Source: Streptomyces pseudovenezuelae (GTDB lineage: Bacteria; Actinomycetota; Actinomycetes; Streptomycetales; Streptomycetaceae). Taken from it: a stretch of 64,000 nt of DNA. The stretch lies in contig NZ_JARXVH010000028.1 in the NCBI RefSeq assembly GCF_029892565.1, forward strand, positions 1-64,000. The letters run 5' to 3'. The notes under the pieces are model-generated. The model saw only the letters and a program-made list of their open reading frames with translations, did not search any database and was not told the DNA's origin. Below, piece after piece: positions 1-7,656 of the stretch. Numbering within the stretch: position 1 is the stretch's first letter; the number at the start of each line of letters is the position of its first letter. The translations under genes were made by a program, and so were the position numbers.

Positions 1-600
1 ACCCCCACCCCCCCCCCAAACGCGGTGGACAACCCCCCGTTTTGACAGGGGCGACCCCCCCAACCCCCACCCCCCCCCGGGGGTGGGGTTTCGGCCATGA
101 CGCCAGGGCGCGGCCCGGCCTCACCGCCGTTGCGAGGCCGCGGACGCCTGCGGATCAGTCGGCACACCCCGAACGCCACCCCGACACTGTCCGTGCAAAC
201 ACCCGCATGCCCGGCATCGAGACCACCAGGCACGTCGTCAACTCCGGTTCGGTTCCACGGGTTTGATGCGAACGGATGCGCGCTGCGCCGGTATGCCTAC
301 GACATACCCGGCCGGCCTTGGTTGCACCTCCGCCGCGAGTCGACGTGCCTTCCTACCGCAGTACTACTCGGCACTGCCGTATTCGGTCCCGCGGTGCCGC
401 CGACAAGCGCGTTTCCCCGCCTAGTTTGACGACAGGTTCACATACGCCCTCGTCCCCGCCGCCATCCGGGCAAACCTTCCGCCTCCCTCAGCCAGCCCTG
501 CCGGTCCCGCTCCGGGCACCGCCGCCCATCCCCCGCAGCCCCCTTGCACTGCGGTGCCCGCCCAGCAGTTGGTCATCTGTGACGACGACAGGAGAAACCC
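1..600. other. No gene recognised; C-rich window edge
   Basis: The first 80 bases hold several long C runs (positions 2-18 and 55-79) around a GGGGGTGGGG stretch. Open frames here look like GC-rich noise, with no family signature or convincing ribosome binding site. The last 20 bases carry AGGAGA (590-595), which belongs to the downstream hydrolase. Confidence 0.6.
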
Positions 601-1536
601 ATGGGACCGTATGCACGCACAGGTCTGGCCGCAATCGTGAGCTGCGGTGTTCTGCTCACCGCCGTGCTCGTCGCACGGCCGGACGACGACGCCGAAAACT
701 CCGGGAGCGAGCATCCGCAGCCCGGACCCTACGTCGCTCTCGGCGACTCCTACACCTCTGGTCCGAAGATCCCCCGACAGTCCGGAACCCCGGCCGGATG
801 CGACCGCTCCGACCACAACTATCCCGCGGTGGTGGCACGCCAACTCGGCGTCACGGCCGCTGACTTCCGTGACGTCAGCTGCAGCGGCGCCACGATCACC
901 GACCTCACCGCGCCGCAGAAGACATCCAACGGGACCAACCCCGCCCAGTTTTCGGCCCTCTCGAAGCGGACGCGACTGGTCACCCTCGGCATAGGCGGCA
1001 ACGACATCGGGTTCGGTTCGACGGTCACGAAATGCGTCACGATGGGAGCGATGTACCGTGCGATCGGCAGCGGCCGCCTTTTCTCTGACAATGCGCCCTG
1101 CAAAAAGCAGTACGCCGACGGCGGCACCGACGAAGTGGCACAGAAGATCCAGGCAACCGGCCGAAAGCTGTCCGCGGCGCTGGCCGAGATCGAACGGCGT
1201 GCGCCGAAGGCCCGGGTCTACGTCGTCGGCTATCCGGCGATCCTGCCCGCCGAAGCCAAGGGCTGCGGCCGGGAGCTGCCCCTCGCGCCCGGTGACGCGA
1301 CCTACCTGTACGACAAGGGGAAGCAGCTCAACACCATGCTGCGCGGGCAGAGCGAAGCCGCCGGAGCGACGTACGTCGACACCTACTCCCCGTCCGTCGG
1401 ACACGACGCCTGCTCCGCGCAGAAGACCCGCTGGATAGAGCCCCTCCAGCCCAGCAGCCCGGCCGCCGCCGTCCACCCGAACGCACACGGCGAGAAAGGC
1501 ATGGCCAATGCCGTGCTCCGGGCGATCGGCGACTGA
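601..1536 (+). CDS. Secreted SGNH/GDSL hydrolase
   Basis: A 311-residue SGNH-family esterase/lipase, probably exported. The N-terminus has a short hydrophobic segment (about residues 8-25) after two basic residues, so it is a signal peptide or membrane anchor. The SGNH blocks are present in order: GDSYTSG with the nucleophilic Ser near residue 50, a Gly-containing block II, GGND (block III, near residue 137) and HPNAHG near the C-terminus for the catalytic His. Paired cysteines in the body fit disulfides in a secreted enzyme. AGGAGA lies 6 bases before the ATG. The substrate (lipid or other ester) cannot be read from the sequence. It appears monocistronic. Confidence 0.88.
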   Translation: MGPYARTGLAAIVSCGVLLTAVLVARPDDDAENSGSEHPQPGPYVALGDSYTSGPKIPRQSGTPAGCDRSDHNYPAVVARQLGVTAADFRDVSCSGATITDLTAPQKTSNGTNPAQFSALSKRTRLVTLGIGGNDIGFGSTVTKCVTMGAMYRAIGSGRLFSDNAPCKKQYADGGTDEVAQKIQATGRKLSAALAEIERRAPKARVYVVGYPAILPAEAKGCGRELPLAPGDATYLYDKGKQLNTMLRGQSEAAGATYVDTYSPSVGHDACSAQKTRWIEPLQPSSPAAAVHPNAHGEKGMANAVLRAIGD

Positions 1537-1641
1537 GTTCCCAAAAGGCAGGGATCTTCCAGCCGTTGGCGACCGACCGGCCCACCCGATCCACCGCGCT
1601 CGTCGCCGGTATGCCCCACATACAGGGAGAACCCCGGCAGC

Positions 1642-2445
1642 GTGCTCACCGTTCTCATCGTCAACGACCAGGAACCTCGACGCCTGGGCTACCGCCTCCT
1701 GCTGGATTGCGAGCCAGACCTGAGCCCGGTGGGCGAGGCGGCCGGCGGTGCCGAGGCGGTCCGCACGGCCACCCGGCTCCGCCCGGACGTCGTCCTCATA
1801 CACATCCTCAAGCCCAGCACGGACTGGATCGACACCATCGGCCGCCTCACACGCGGTGACAGTCCACTCCACCCCCGCGTACTGGTGCTTACCCCTGTCG
1901 GGCTCGACGGGTACGCCTGGGCCGCGCTGGCGGCAGGCGCTGACGCACTGCTGCCGGAGAACACCGCCCCGCACGAGGTGACCGCGGCCATCCGCGCAGT
2001 GGCTGCCGGAGGTGCCGTCATCACTCCTGAGCTCACCCGCCGGCTCATCGACACCGTACGACGGCGGCCGCCCGCTTCCACGGCCCCCGCGGCACAACGG
2101 ATTGGCACACTCACCGAACGTGAGCGCCAGGTTCTTGCCACCGTGGCCCGCGGCTGGAGCACCACCGAGATCGCCGAACACCTGTCCATCGCCCCGACCA
2201 CCGTCAAGTCCCACATCGGTCGCATACTCACCAAGATCGGCGCCCGCAGCCGCGTCCAGGCCGTTGCCTTCGCCTACGAGGCCGGCCCGCCGCTCTGCGC
2301 ACCAGTCGCTCGCCGCTTCCTTCGCCCGGTCATAGCGACGTTGCGAGGTAGTACCCCGGTACTAGGACTTGTCCGGGCGATCTCTGAGGCAACGGTGCCT
2401 GACGCCTGTGAATCTCGTTGTCGAAGGTCTCGCCGAGTGAGGTAG
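1642..2445 (+). CDS. NarL/LuxR response regulator with degenerate receiver
   Basis: Receiver domain (about residues 3-120) plus C-terminal LuxR-type HTH (about 152-210, ERERQVL...TTVKSHIGRIL). It is clearly paralogous to the regulator at 5505. The usual phospho-acceptor motif (VVLMDVRMPG in the paralogue) reads VVLIHILKPS, so the Asp is replaced by His. The conserved Lys (LLKD in the paralogue) reads LLPEN. Phosphorylation-independent activity is therefore likely if the gene works. The GTG start follows an AGGGAG ribosome site. The last 27 codons come from an inserted IS5-family element (left end at 2366), so the C-terminal tail is not native. It may be a decaying gene. Confidence 0.8.
   Translation: MLTVLIVNDQEPRRLGYRLLLDCEPDLSPVGEAAGGAEAVRTATRLRPDVVLIHILKPSTDWIDTIGRLTRGDSPLHPRVLVLTPVGLDGYAWAALAAGADALLPENTAPHEVTAAIRAVAAGGAVITPELTRRLIDTVRRRPPASTAPAAQRIGTLTERERQVLATVARGWSTTEIAEHLSIAPTTVKSHIGRILTKIGARSRVQAVAFAYEAGPPLCAPVARRFLRPVIATLRGSTPVLGLVRAISEATVPDACESRCRRSRRVR
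2349..2364. promoter_or_regulatory. TAGTAC-N4-GTACTA palindrome beside IS insertion
   Basis: Perfect 6-bp arms around CCCG. This size is typical of NarL/DesR-type response regulator sites. It lies exactly where the IS5 element inserted, about 1.8 kb upstream of the kinase/regulator operon at 4155. It could be that operon's former operator, but no function is shown. Confidence 0.35.
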
Positions 2446-2454
2446 AAGGGCGGT

Positions 2455-2928
2455 ATGGATACCGCTGTTCTTGAACAGATGCTGGACGAGACCTTCGATC
2501 ACGCTGTCGTGCACCACGGGTACACCAACTACATGCGCGACTACGAGGTCATCGTCTACGCGACTGCGGATCCCCGTACCGGCGTCACGCCGTCCCACCT
2601 GCGGTATCTCTTTCGGTACTGCGTCGAGGCCCGCTGCGAGACGTCCGTGTCGGCGGGGACCTGGCGGGTTTCTTTGGACGACCGGCTCATCGAGTCCGAG
2701 ACGGGCGTCGACCTCGACGGTTACGTCTGGGGCGTGAAGTGGCACTGCCTGTACCCGGGAGCCAAGCTTCTCCCTGAGTCGGAGGCGACCCGCCGCTGGT
2801 CGAATGTCCTCGGGATCGACTTTCATGAGGTCCGCATTGAGACCAACGCACACAACCTGACCTTGCTCTTCTCGGACCTTCAGGTGAGCGAGATCCCGGT
2901 CGGATACGCACCCTTCGTCACGAAGTAG
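2455..2928 (+). CDS. YxiG-like hypothetical protein carried in the IS
   Basis: A 157-residue soluble protein without a signal peptide. It resembles the small YxiG-like proteins of actinomycetes: a motif of the form FDHAVVHHGYTNYMRDYE at the N-terminus, a conserved RYLFRYCVEA segment, and C-terminal FHEVRIETNAHNLTLLFSDL. GAAGGGCGG lies just before the ATG. It sits between the left terminal repeat and the transposase, so it travels with the element as a passenger. The biochemical function is unknown. The family assignment is from memory of the pattern, so moderate confidence applies. Confidence 0.6.
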   Translation: MDTAVLEQMLDETFDHAVVHHGYTNYMRDYEVIVYATADPRTGVTPSHLRYLFRYCVEARCETSVSAGTWRVSLDDRLIESETGVDLDGYVWGVKWHCLYPGAKLLPESEATRRWSNVLGIDFHEVRIETNAHNLTLLFSDLQVSEIPVGYAPFVTK

Positions 2929-2984
2929 GGATCAGAGTTCGAGTGATCTTGTGACCGGCATGCGTCCGGGTCGTTCTTCCTGCC

Positions 2985-3916
2985 ATGGGGCGGGGTGATC
3001 TGAGTGACGCGGAGTGGGAACGGCTGCGGCCGTTCCTGCCTGTCAGCAACCGGCGTTGTGGCCGGTGGCGGGACCATCGGCAGGTGATCGACGGGATTCT
3101 GCACCGGGTGCGGACCGGCGTGCAGTGGCGTGACCTGCCTGAACGCTTCGGGCCCTGGAAGACCGTCTATGAACGTCACCGGCTGTGGGCGGCCGACGGA
3201 ACGTGGGAGCATCTGCTCCAACAGGTCCAGGCCGCGGCCGACACCGCGGGCGAGATCGACTGGGATGTCTCGGTCGATTCCACCATCGTCCGCGCCCACC
3301 AGCACGCGGCCGGCGCCCGCACCGAACCGCCACCAGCCCTCGCCTCCAAAGGGGCAGAACCGAACGAACACCAGGGCGAAACGCCGTGGCAGAGCCTCGT
3401 CGCCCGCCTGGTGGAGGTGGTGCAGGAGGTGAGGGCCTGGGTCGCTCGCGCGGCGGGTTCACCACCAAGCTCCACCTGAGCGCGGACGGCCGCTGCCGCC
3501 CACTGTCCCTGATCGTCACACCAGGTCAGCGGGCTGACTGCACGCAGTTCAAACCGGTGTTGGAGAAGATCCGAGTCCCGAAACCCGGGCCGGGCAGGCC
3601 CCGCACAAAGCCCGACAGCATCGCCGCAGACAAGGCCTACAGCAACCGACCTTGCCGCGATTACCTACGGCGCCGGGGCATCCGGCACACCATCCCGGAG
3701 AAGACCGACAGCCAGGCCGCCCGCCTCCGCAAAGGCTCACGCGGCGGACGACCACCCGGCTTCGACGAAGAGCGGTACAAGAAGCGCAACACCGTCGAGC
3801 GGGCCATCAACCGGCTGAAGCAGCACCGGGCGGTGGCCACCCGCTATGACAAGCGCGGCTATGTCTACCTTGGCACGGCCACCGCGGCAGCCCTCACCAT
3901 CTGGCTCCGAACATGA
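2985..3916 (+). pseudogene. IS5-family (IS427-type) transposase, two frames
   Basis: The first frame (2985-about 3430) carries the N-terminal DUF4096-like domain (LSDAEWERLRPFLP, RWRDHRQVIDGILHRVRTG) and the first catalytic region (VDSTIVRAHQHAAGAR). The second frame (about 3430-3916) carries GRSRGGFTTKLHL, the second Asp in DKAYS, and the final Glu in NTVERAINRLKQHR. Joining them needs a -1 shift near 3430-3440. IS427-group transposases are often made by programmed frameshifting, but no obvious slippery heptamer is visible. This is either a programmed shift or a disabling mutation. Confidence 0.75.
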
Positions 3917-3936
3917 TCGCCCGGACAAATCCTAGT

Positions 3937-4154
3937 CGGCGTCGCCGCATTTCCACCCGCGGTGCCGTGGCGTCGGCGGATACCGGTTCTAGGTTTGAAG
4001 CCCGGGCAGGACGACCACCGAAGCCGTGCTTTCTTCGGCCGTACGATCATGGAAGAGCGGTCGGCACCGGTCGGCGTTCTTCCCAGTCGCCGCCCGTTGG
4101 ACCTTCCCCCGAGGGCCGGCGGGCGGCTCGCCTGCACCTCGAAGGGCACAGACC
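3937..4154. other. No gene seen between IS and histidine kinase
   Basis: The open frames here lack a family signature. GAAGGG at 4140-4145 is a plausible ribosome site for a TTG start at 4155. TTCTAGGTTTG...CCCGGGC at about 3988-4012 weakly resembles the IS terminal repeat, but the match is too poor to call. Confidence 0.5.
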
Positions 4155-5459
4155 TTGACCCCCACTTCCCCGCAGGATTCCCGGCCCGGCCGACACGTTC
4201 CCAAGCTGCCCGAGGCACTGACAACCGATGATGAGCAGCGTGTGATCGTGTCCATCATCGCCCGGCTGTCCTCCTGGCGGTGGGCGGACCGGACCCGCCC
4301 TTGGGTCCGACGGTGGGGCGTACCGCTGCTTTGCGCTGGCCTTGGCCTGCCGTCCATGCTCGCCTCCGCCGGCGAATCCGGGGTCGTCGAAGAGCTGGCC
4401 CTCACGGTCGCCGTGGCCGTTCCGCTGCTGTGGCGGGAGCGCAGGCCCATGCTGGTCTTCGCGCTCATCACTGCCACCGCTGTGCTGACGGCCTGCACAG
4501 GGTCCCTCCACGGTGCCAACGGCAACGCCAGCGCCGACGTCGCACGCCTCGTAGCCCTGTTCAATGTGGGCCGCTTCGCCACCCCCGGCCAGGTGCTCAT
4601 CGCCCTGGCCATCTCCCTGATGCAGCTCGTGGCCTGGGCCGCCGGGCTGTGGGGCGACGGCCAGGCAGAGTACGCCGCACGCCCGGAACTCCTCATACTG
4701 CTGGGGATGGTGACGGTGACGGCCATCGCCGGCCTCGGCCTCGCCACCCGTCTGGTGAACGTCGTCATCGCCGCCCTGCAGAAGGAGAAGGACCAGCAGG
4801 CCCGCCTCGCCGTCGCCCAGGAACGCGCCCGCGTCTCGAAGGAGATGCACGACATCCTCGGCCACACCCTCGCCGTCATCGTAGGCCTCGCCGACGGCGC
4901 CGCCGGCCTCACCGAGACCAAGCCCCAACGCGGTGCCGAGACCCTACGAATCATCGCCGACAGCGGCCGCGGCGCCCTGGCCGAACTACGCCGTCTCCTC
5001 GCCGTCATCGGCAACGACAACGACCGGCAACACGAGGCCCCGCTCGCCCCGCAGCCCGGCCTCGCCGACCTCATCCCGCTGATCGAACGCGTCCGCACCG
5101 CCGGCCCCAGCATCACCCTCGGCGCCGACGGCGACCTCGCCGCGCTGGCCCCCGGCCTTCAGCTCACCGTGTACCGCATCGTCCAGGAAGCTCTCACCAA
5201 CACCCTCAAGCACGCCGTCGCCGACACCTCCGTCAACGTCCGGGTAACCGTCGGGCACGGAACGGTCCACGTCGATGTCGAGGACACCGGCCCCCTCCGC
5301 GCACCCCACTCCCGAAGACGAAGCACCGGAAACGGCCGCGGCCTGATCGGCATGCGCGAACGCGCGGCCATCTACCAGGGCCAGGTCACCGCCGGACCCA
5401 ACCGTGAGGGCGGCTGGAGCGTCCACGCCCGTTTCCTGACCCCCCGCCCTCCCCCGTGA
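4155..5459 (+). CDS. NarL/DesK-type sensor histidine kinase
   Basis: Membrane sensor kinase that pairs with the regulator at 5505. The N-terminal third holds about five hydrophobic helices (WGVPLLCAGLG, LALTVAVAVPLL, MLVFALITATAVL and following). Next come a HisKA_3 box with the phospho-accepting His in KEMHDILGHTLA and an HATPase domain with VYRIVQEALTNTLKH (N box) and GRGLIGMRERA (G box). The frame stays open back to an ATG at 4026, but homology starts later. The TTG at 4155 has GAAGGG 9 bases upstream, and a GTG at 4242 is possible. The signal sensed is not evident. Confidence 0.85.
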   Translation: MTPTSPQDSRPGRHVPKLPEALTTDDEQRVIVSIIARLSSWRWADRTRPWVRRWGVPLLCAGLGLPSMLASAGESGVVEELALTVAVAVPLLWRERRPMLVFALITATAVLTACTGSLHGANGNASADVARLVALFNVGRFATPGQVLIALAISLMQLVAWAAGLWGDGQAEYAARPELLILLGMVTVTAIAGLGLATRLVNVVIAALQKEKDQQARLAVAQERARVSKEMHDILGHTLAVIVGLADGAAGLTETKPQRGAETLRIIADSGRGALAELRRLLAVIGNDNDRQHEAPLAPQPGLADLIPLIERVRTAGPSITLGADGDLAALAPGLQLTVYRIVQEALTNTLKHAVADTSVNVRVTVGHGTVHVDVEDTGPLRAPHSRRRSTGNGRGLIGMRERAAIYQGQVTAGPNREGGWSVHARFLTPRPPP

Positions 5460-5504
5460 GCAGGGAGGTACCCCCATCCACGACCGGAACGGAGAACCCC
5501 GCAC

Positions 5505-6161
5505 ATGACCACCGTGCTCATCGTCGACGACCAGGCTCTGCAACGCCTCGGCTTCAGCATGCTCCTGGAGCAGCACCCCGATCTCACCCTCGTCGGCGAA
5601 GCCACCCACGGCGCCGAAGCCGTCCGCATGGCCGCAGAGCTGAAGCCCGATGTCGTCCTCATGGATGTCCGCATGCCCGGCATGGACGGCATCGAGGCCA
5701 CCAGACGCATCATCGCGTCCGGCGGCCGCTCCCGCATCCTGGTCCTGACCACCTTCGACCTCGATGAATACGCCTACGACGCCCTGCGCGCCGGAGCGTC
5801 CGGGTTCCTGCTGAAAGACGCCCTTCCCGACGAGCTCGTCTCCGGCATCCGCGCGGTGGCCGCCGGAGACGCCGTCATCTCGCCCGGTCTGACCCGCCAG
5901 CTCATCGACGCCTTCAGCAGCCGTCTGCCGGGCTACACACCTGAACAGCAACGGCAGCTGGCACGCCTCACCAACCGCGAACGCGAAGTACTCACCGCCA
6001 TCGCGACCGGCTGGAGCAACACCGAGATCGCCGAACGCCTCTCCCTCGCCGAGTCCACCGTCAAGTCACACGTGAGCAGCATCCTCACCAAGATCGGGGT
6101 CCGGGACCGGGTCCAGGCCGTGATCTTCGCCTACGACACCGGCCTCGTCAGGCCTGCCTGA
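5505..6161 (+). CDS. NarL/LuxR response regulator
   Basis: A 218-residue regulator with a complete receiver: acidic pair VDDQ, phospho-acceptor Asp in VVLMDVRMPGMDG, conserved Thr in LVLTTFD and Lys in FLLKDA. The LuxR HTH is at about residues 150-205 (LTNREREVL...STVKSHVSSIL). It starts 46 bp after the kinase stop, so the two form an operon. It is the intact paralogue of the degenerate regulator at 1642, which suggests a duplicated or rearranged locus. Its 3' end overlaps the convergent DedA gene by 31 bp. Confidence 0.92.
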   Translation: MTTVLIVDDQALQRLGFSMLLEQHPDLTLVGEATHGAEAVRMAAELKPDVVLMDVRMPGMDGIEATRRIIASGGRSRILVLTTFDLDEYAYDALRAGASGFLLKDALPDELVSGIRAVAAGDAVISPGLTRQLIDAFSSRLPGYTPEQQRQLARLTNREREVLTAIATGWSNTEIAERLSLAESTVKSHVSSILTKIGVRDRVQAVIFAYDTGLVRPA

Positions 6162-6811
6162 GAATGGCCGCAGGACGTCGTGGCGGGCTCGGGCGCCGGT
6201 TCCTGGGCCGAAGGAGACGGGCGTCGTCCTCTTCGCCACAGCAGCGAGCCCCCGCTCGCCATCAGAGCGACCAGGGCGAGGGCAGGGCCGCCCAGCGTGA
6301 GGACGCGCTGGAGAGAGGTCGCGGCGGCGTATCCGACACCCGCTTCCGCTGTGGCCCACACACAAGCGGCGACGACGCTGTACGGAGCGATGCGCCGGTA
6401 GGGCACGCGGGTAGCGCCCGCGGAGTGCGGCGCGAGGGTGCGCACCACCGGCAGGAAGCGGGCCACGAAGACCGCTCGGCCGCCATGGCGCGTCATCAGG
6501 GTCTCAGCCCGGCCCCACGGGGCATCCGGAACGCGACGCCCCATGCGACCTGCGCGCAGCCGGTCACCGAGGAACCTGCCGGTGCGATGGGCGAGAAAGT
6601 CACCCGCCACCACGGTTCCGGCCGCGGTGGCGATGACGAGAAAAAGGTTGACCTGGCCGGTGCGGGCCAGCGCGCCGGCGGTCAGGAGCAGGGTCAGCGT
6701 CGGAACGAAAGCGCCGATCAGAAGGATCGACTCGGCCAGGACCGCAGCAGCCACCACCGCGTACGCCGCGGCCGGCGGGAGGTGGCCGAGGATGTCGGAG
6801 AGCGCGTTCAC
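6131..6811 (-). CDS. DedA-family membrane protein
   Basis: About 226 residues with four or five hydrophobic segments. DedA hallmarks are a FVPTLTLLLTAGAL segment, GDFLAHRTGRFLG (DedA G-[DN]-x(3)-[YH]-x-[IL]-G-[RK]-like block) and RHGGRAVFVARFLPVVRTLAPHSAG, the family's F-x-R-[FW]-[VL]-P-x-x-R motif. DedA proteins act in lipid flipping and membrane homeostasis. The GTG start at 6811 overlaps the stop of the upstream methyltransferase (GTGA), so the two are translationally coupled. A longer frame to 6904 is the shadow of that overlap. Confidence 0.85.
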   Translation of the reverse strand: MNALSDILGHLPPAAAYAVVAAAVLAESILLIGAFVPTLTLLLTAGALARTGQVNLFLVIATAAGTVVAGDFLAHRTGRFLGDRLRAGRMGRRVPDAPWGRAETLMTRHGGRAVFVARFLPVVRTLAPHSAGATRVPYRRIAPYSVVAACVWATAEAGVGYAAATSLQRVLTLGGPALALVALMASGGSLLWRRGRRPSPSAQEPAPEPATTSCGHSQAGLTRPVS

Positions 6812-7533
6812 CGCCGCGCCTCGACGGACTGCGGTTCGGCCTGGTCCGCGGAGACCAGGGGGCGCTGCAGATGCCAGACGTAAGCGGGGGGAACGTTGGC
6901 CCATACCGTCCAGAGGCCCGTGGCGTAGGTCCGCTGATAGGTGGCCATGATCTCGTCCACGGCGGCGTGGCGGCGGGCTTCGGCTCGCGACGCCGTCAAT
7001 GCACGGGCCCTGCGGGTGCCCAGGTAGGCGAAGTACGTCAGCGTGCCGCCGGGGTGGAGGAGCTCCAGGTAGCGGGCCATGATGTGCTCGACCTGCGCGG
7101 GCGTGAAGTTGGTCAGGGGAAGCCCGGAGACGATGACGTCGTACCGCTGGTCGGTGTCGAGCTGCTCGACATAGGTCTGATGCACGTTCACCTGCGCAGA
7201 CGTGGCTGTCAGGTGCGGGTGCGCGGTGACGAGAGTGCGCAGTCGCGCGGCGAAACGCGGGTTGGCCTCGACGATGTCCAGGCGGCTGCCCCGGGACAGC
7301 TGCGGTATCAGGGCCCGGGTGACCGGGCCGGTGCCGGCGCCGGCTTCCAGGACTGCCAGCGGGTGGGGTGTCTGAGCCCGTACGGGTTCGGTGAGCACGC
7401 GGGCCAGGGCCTTGCCGCTGGGGGCTATGGCGCCCGTGGTGCGCAGATCACGGGCTGCTTCGATCAGGAACATCCAGCTTTCGGCATTGCGCTGCGTCAG
7501 GACACGGTCGTGGGAGGTGGTCCGGTCGTTCAT
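6808..7533 (-). CDS. Class I methyltransferase, phospholipid N-methyltransferase-like
   Basis: A 241-residue SAM-dependent methyltransferase. Motif I VLEAGAGTGPVTRAL lies near residues 62-76, an acidic end of strand 2 follows (LDIVEANP), and VIVSGLPLTNF corresponds to the post-II/IV region. The spacing and the SGLPL motif resemble phosphatidylethanolamine N-methyltransferases (PmtA-type). Coupling to a DedA lipid-membrane gene by a 4-bp overlap supports a membrane-lipid role, but the substrate is inferred. It is transcribed away from the kinase at 7657. Confidence 0.75.
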   Translation of the reverse strand: MNDRTTSHDRVLTQRNAESWMFLIEAARDLRTTGAIAPSGKALARVLTEPVRAQTPHPLAVLEAGAGTGPVTRALIPQLSRGSRLDIVEANPRFAARLRTLVTAHPHLTATSAQVNVHQTYVEQLDTDQRYDVIVSGLPLTNFTPAQVEHIMARYLELLHPGGTLTYFAYLGTRRARALTASRAEARRHAAVDEIMATYQRTYATGLWTVWANVPPAYVWHLQRPLVSADQAEPQSVEARR

Positions 7534-7569
7534 GGAATCGACGCTAGAAAGCCGCGATCGTCATGGGAT

Positions 7570-7614
7570 CCGTCGTTCTGCGACGGCGTCCCCCCACGAA
7601 AGTAGGGGGTGGAC
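7570..7614. promoter_or_regulatory. Paired palindromes in divergent promoter
   Basis: There are two elements. CCGTCG-TTCTG-CGACGG (7570-7586) has perfect 6-bp arms. The second (7588-7614) is GTCCCCCCAC...GTAGGGGGTGGAC, an imperfect dyad around GAAA. They lie between the methyltransferase (minus) and the kinase (plus). A CTAGGAT -10-like box is at 7652-7658. The site is a good candidate for binding by the adjacent response regulator. Confidence 0.5.
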
Positions 7615-7656
7615 GTCATCGATCGTCGGACGGAACAGCGCACCGGGCTGCCTAGG

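Larger units (their letters stand above)
2366..3931 (+). mobile_element. IS5-family element with passenger gene
   Basis: Terminal inverted repeats of 17 bp (2366-2382 and 3915-3931) match at 16 positions (GACTTGTCCGGGCGATC versus GATTTGTCCGGGCGATC). CTAG flanks both ends (2362-2365 and 3932-3935), fitting the YTAR/TA target duplication of the IS5 family. The element is about 1.57 kb and holds a passenger gene (2455-2928) ahead of an IS427-type transposase. It inserted into the 3' end of the response regulator at 1642. Confidence 0.85.

Noticed and set aside
1..80. Possible structured repeat or origin element in the C-rich edge
   Set aside because: Homopolymer C runs without periodic repeat units or DnaA-box-like sequences; could also be a sequence-end effect.
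421..2214. 597-codon open frame on the minus strand
   Set aside because: Shadow of the SGNH hydrolase and response regulator genes; no family pattern and Gly/Arg-rich composition.
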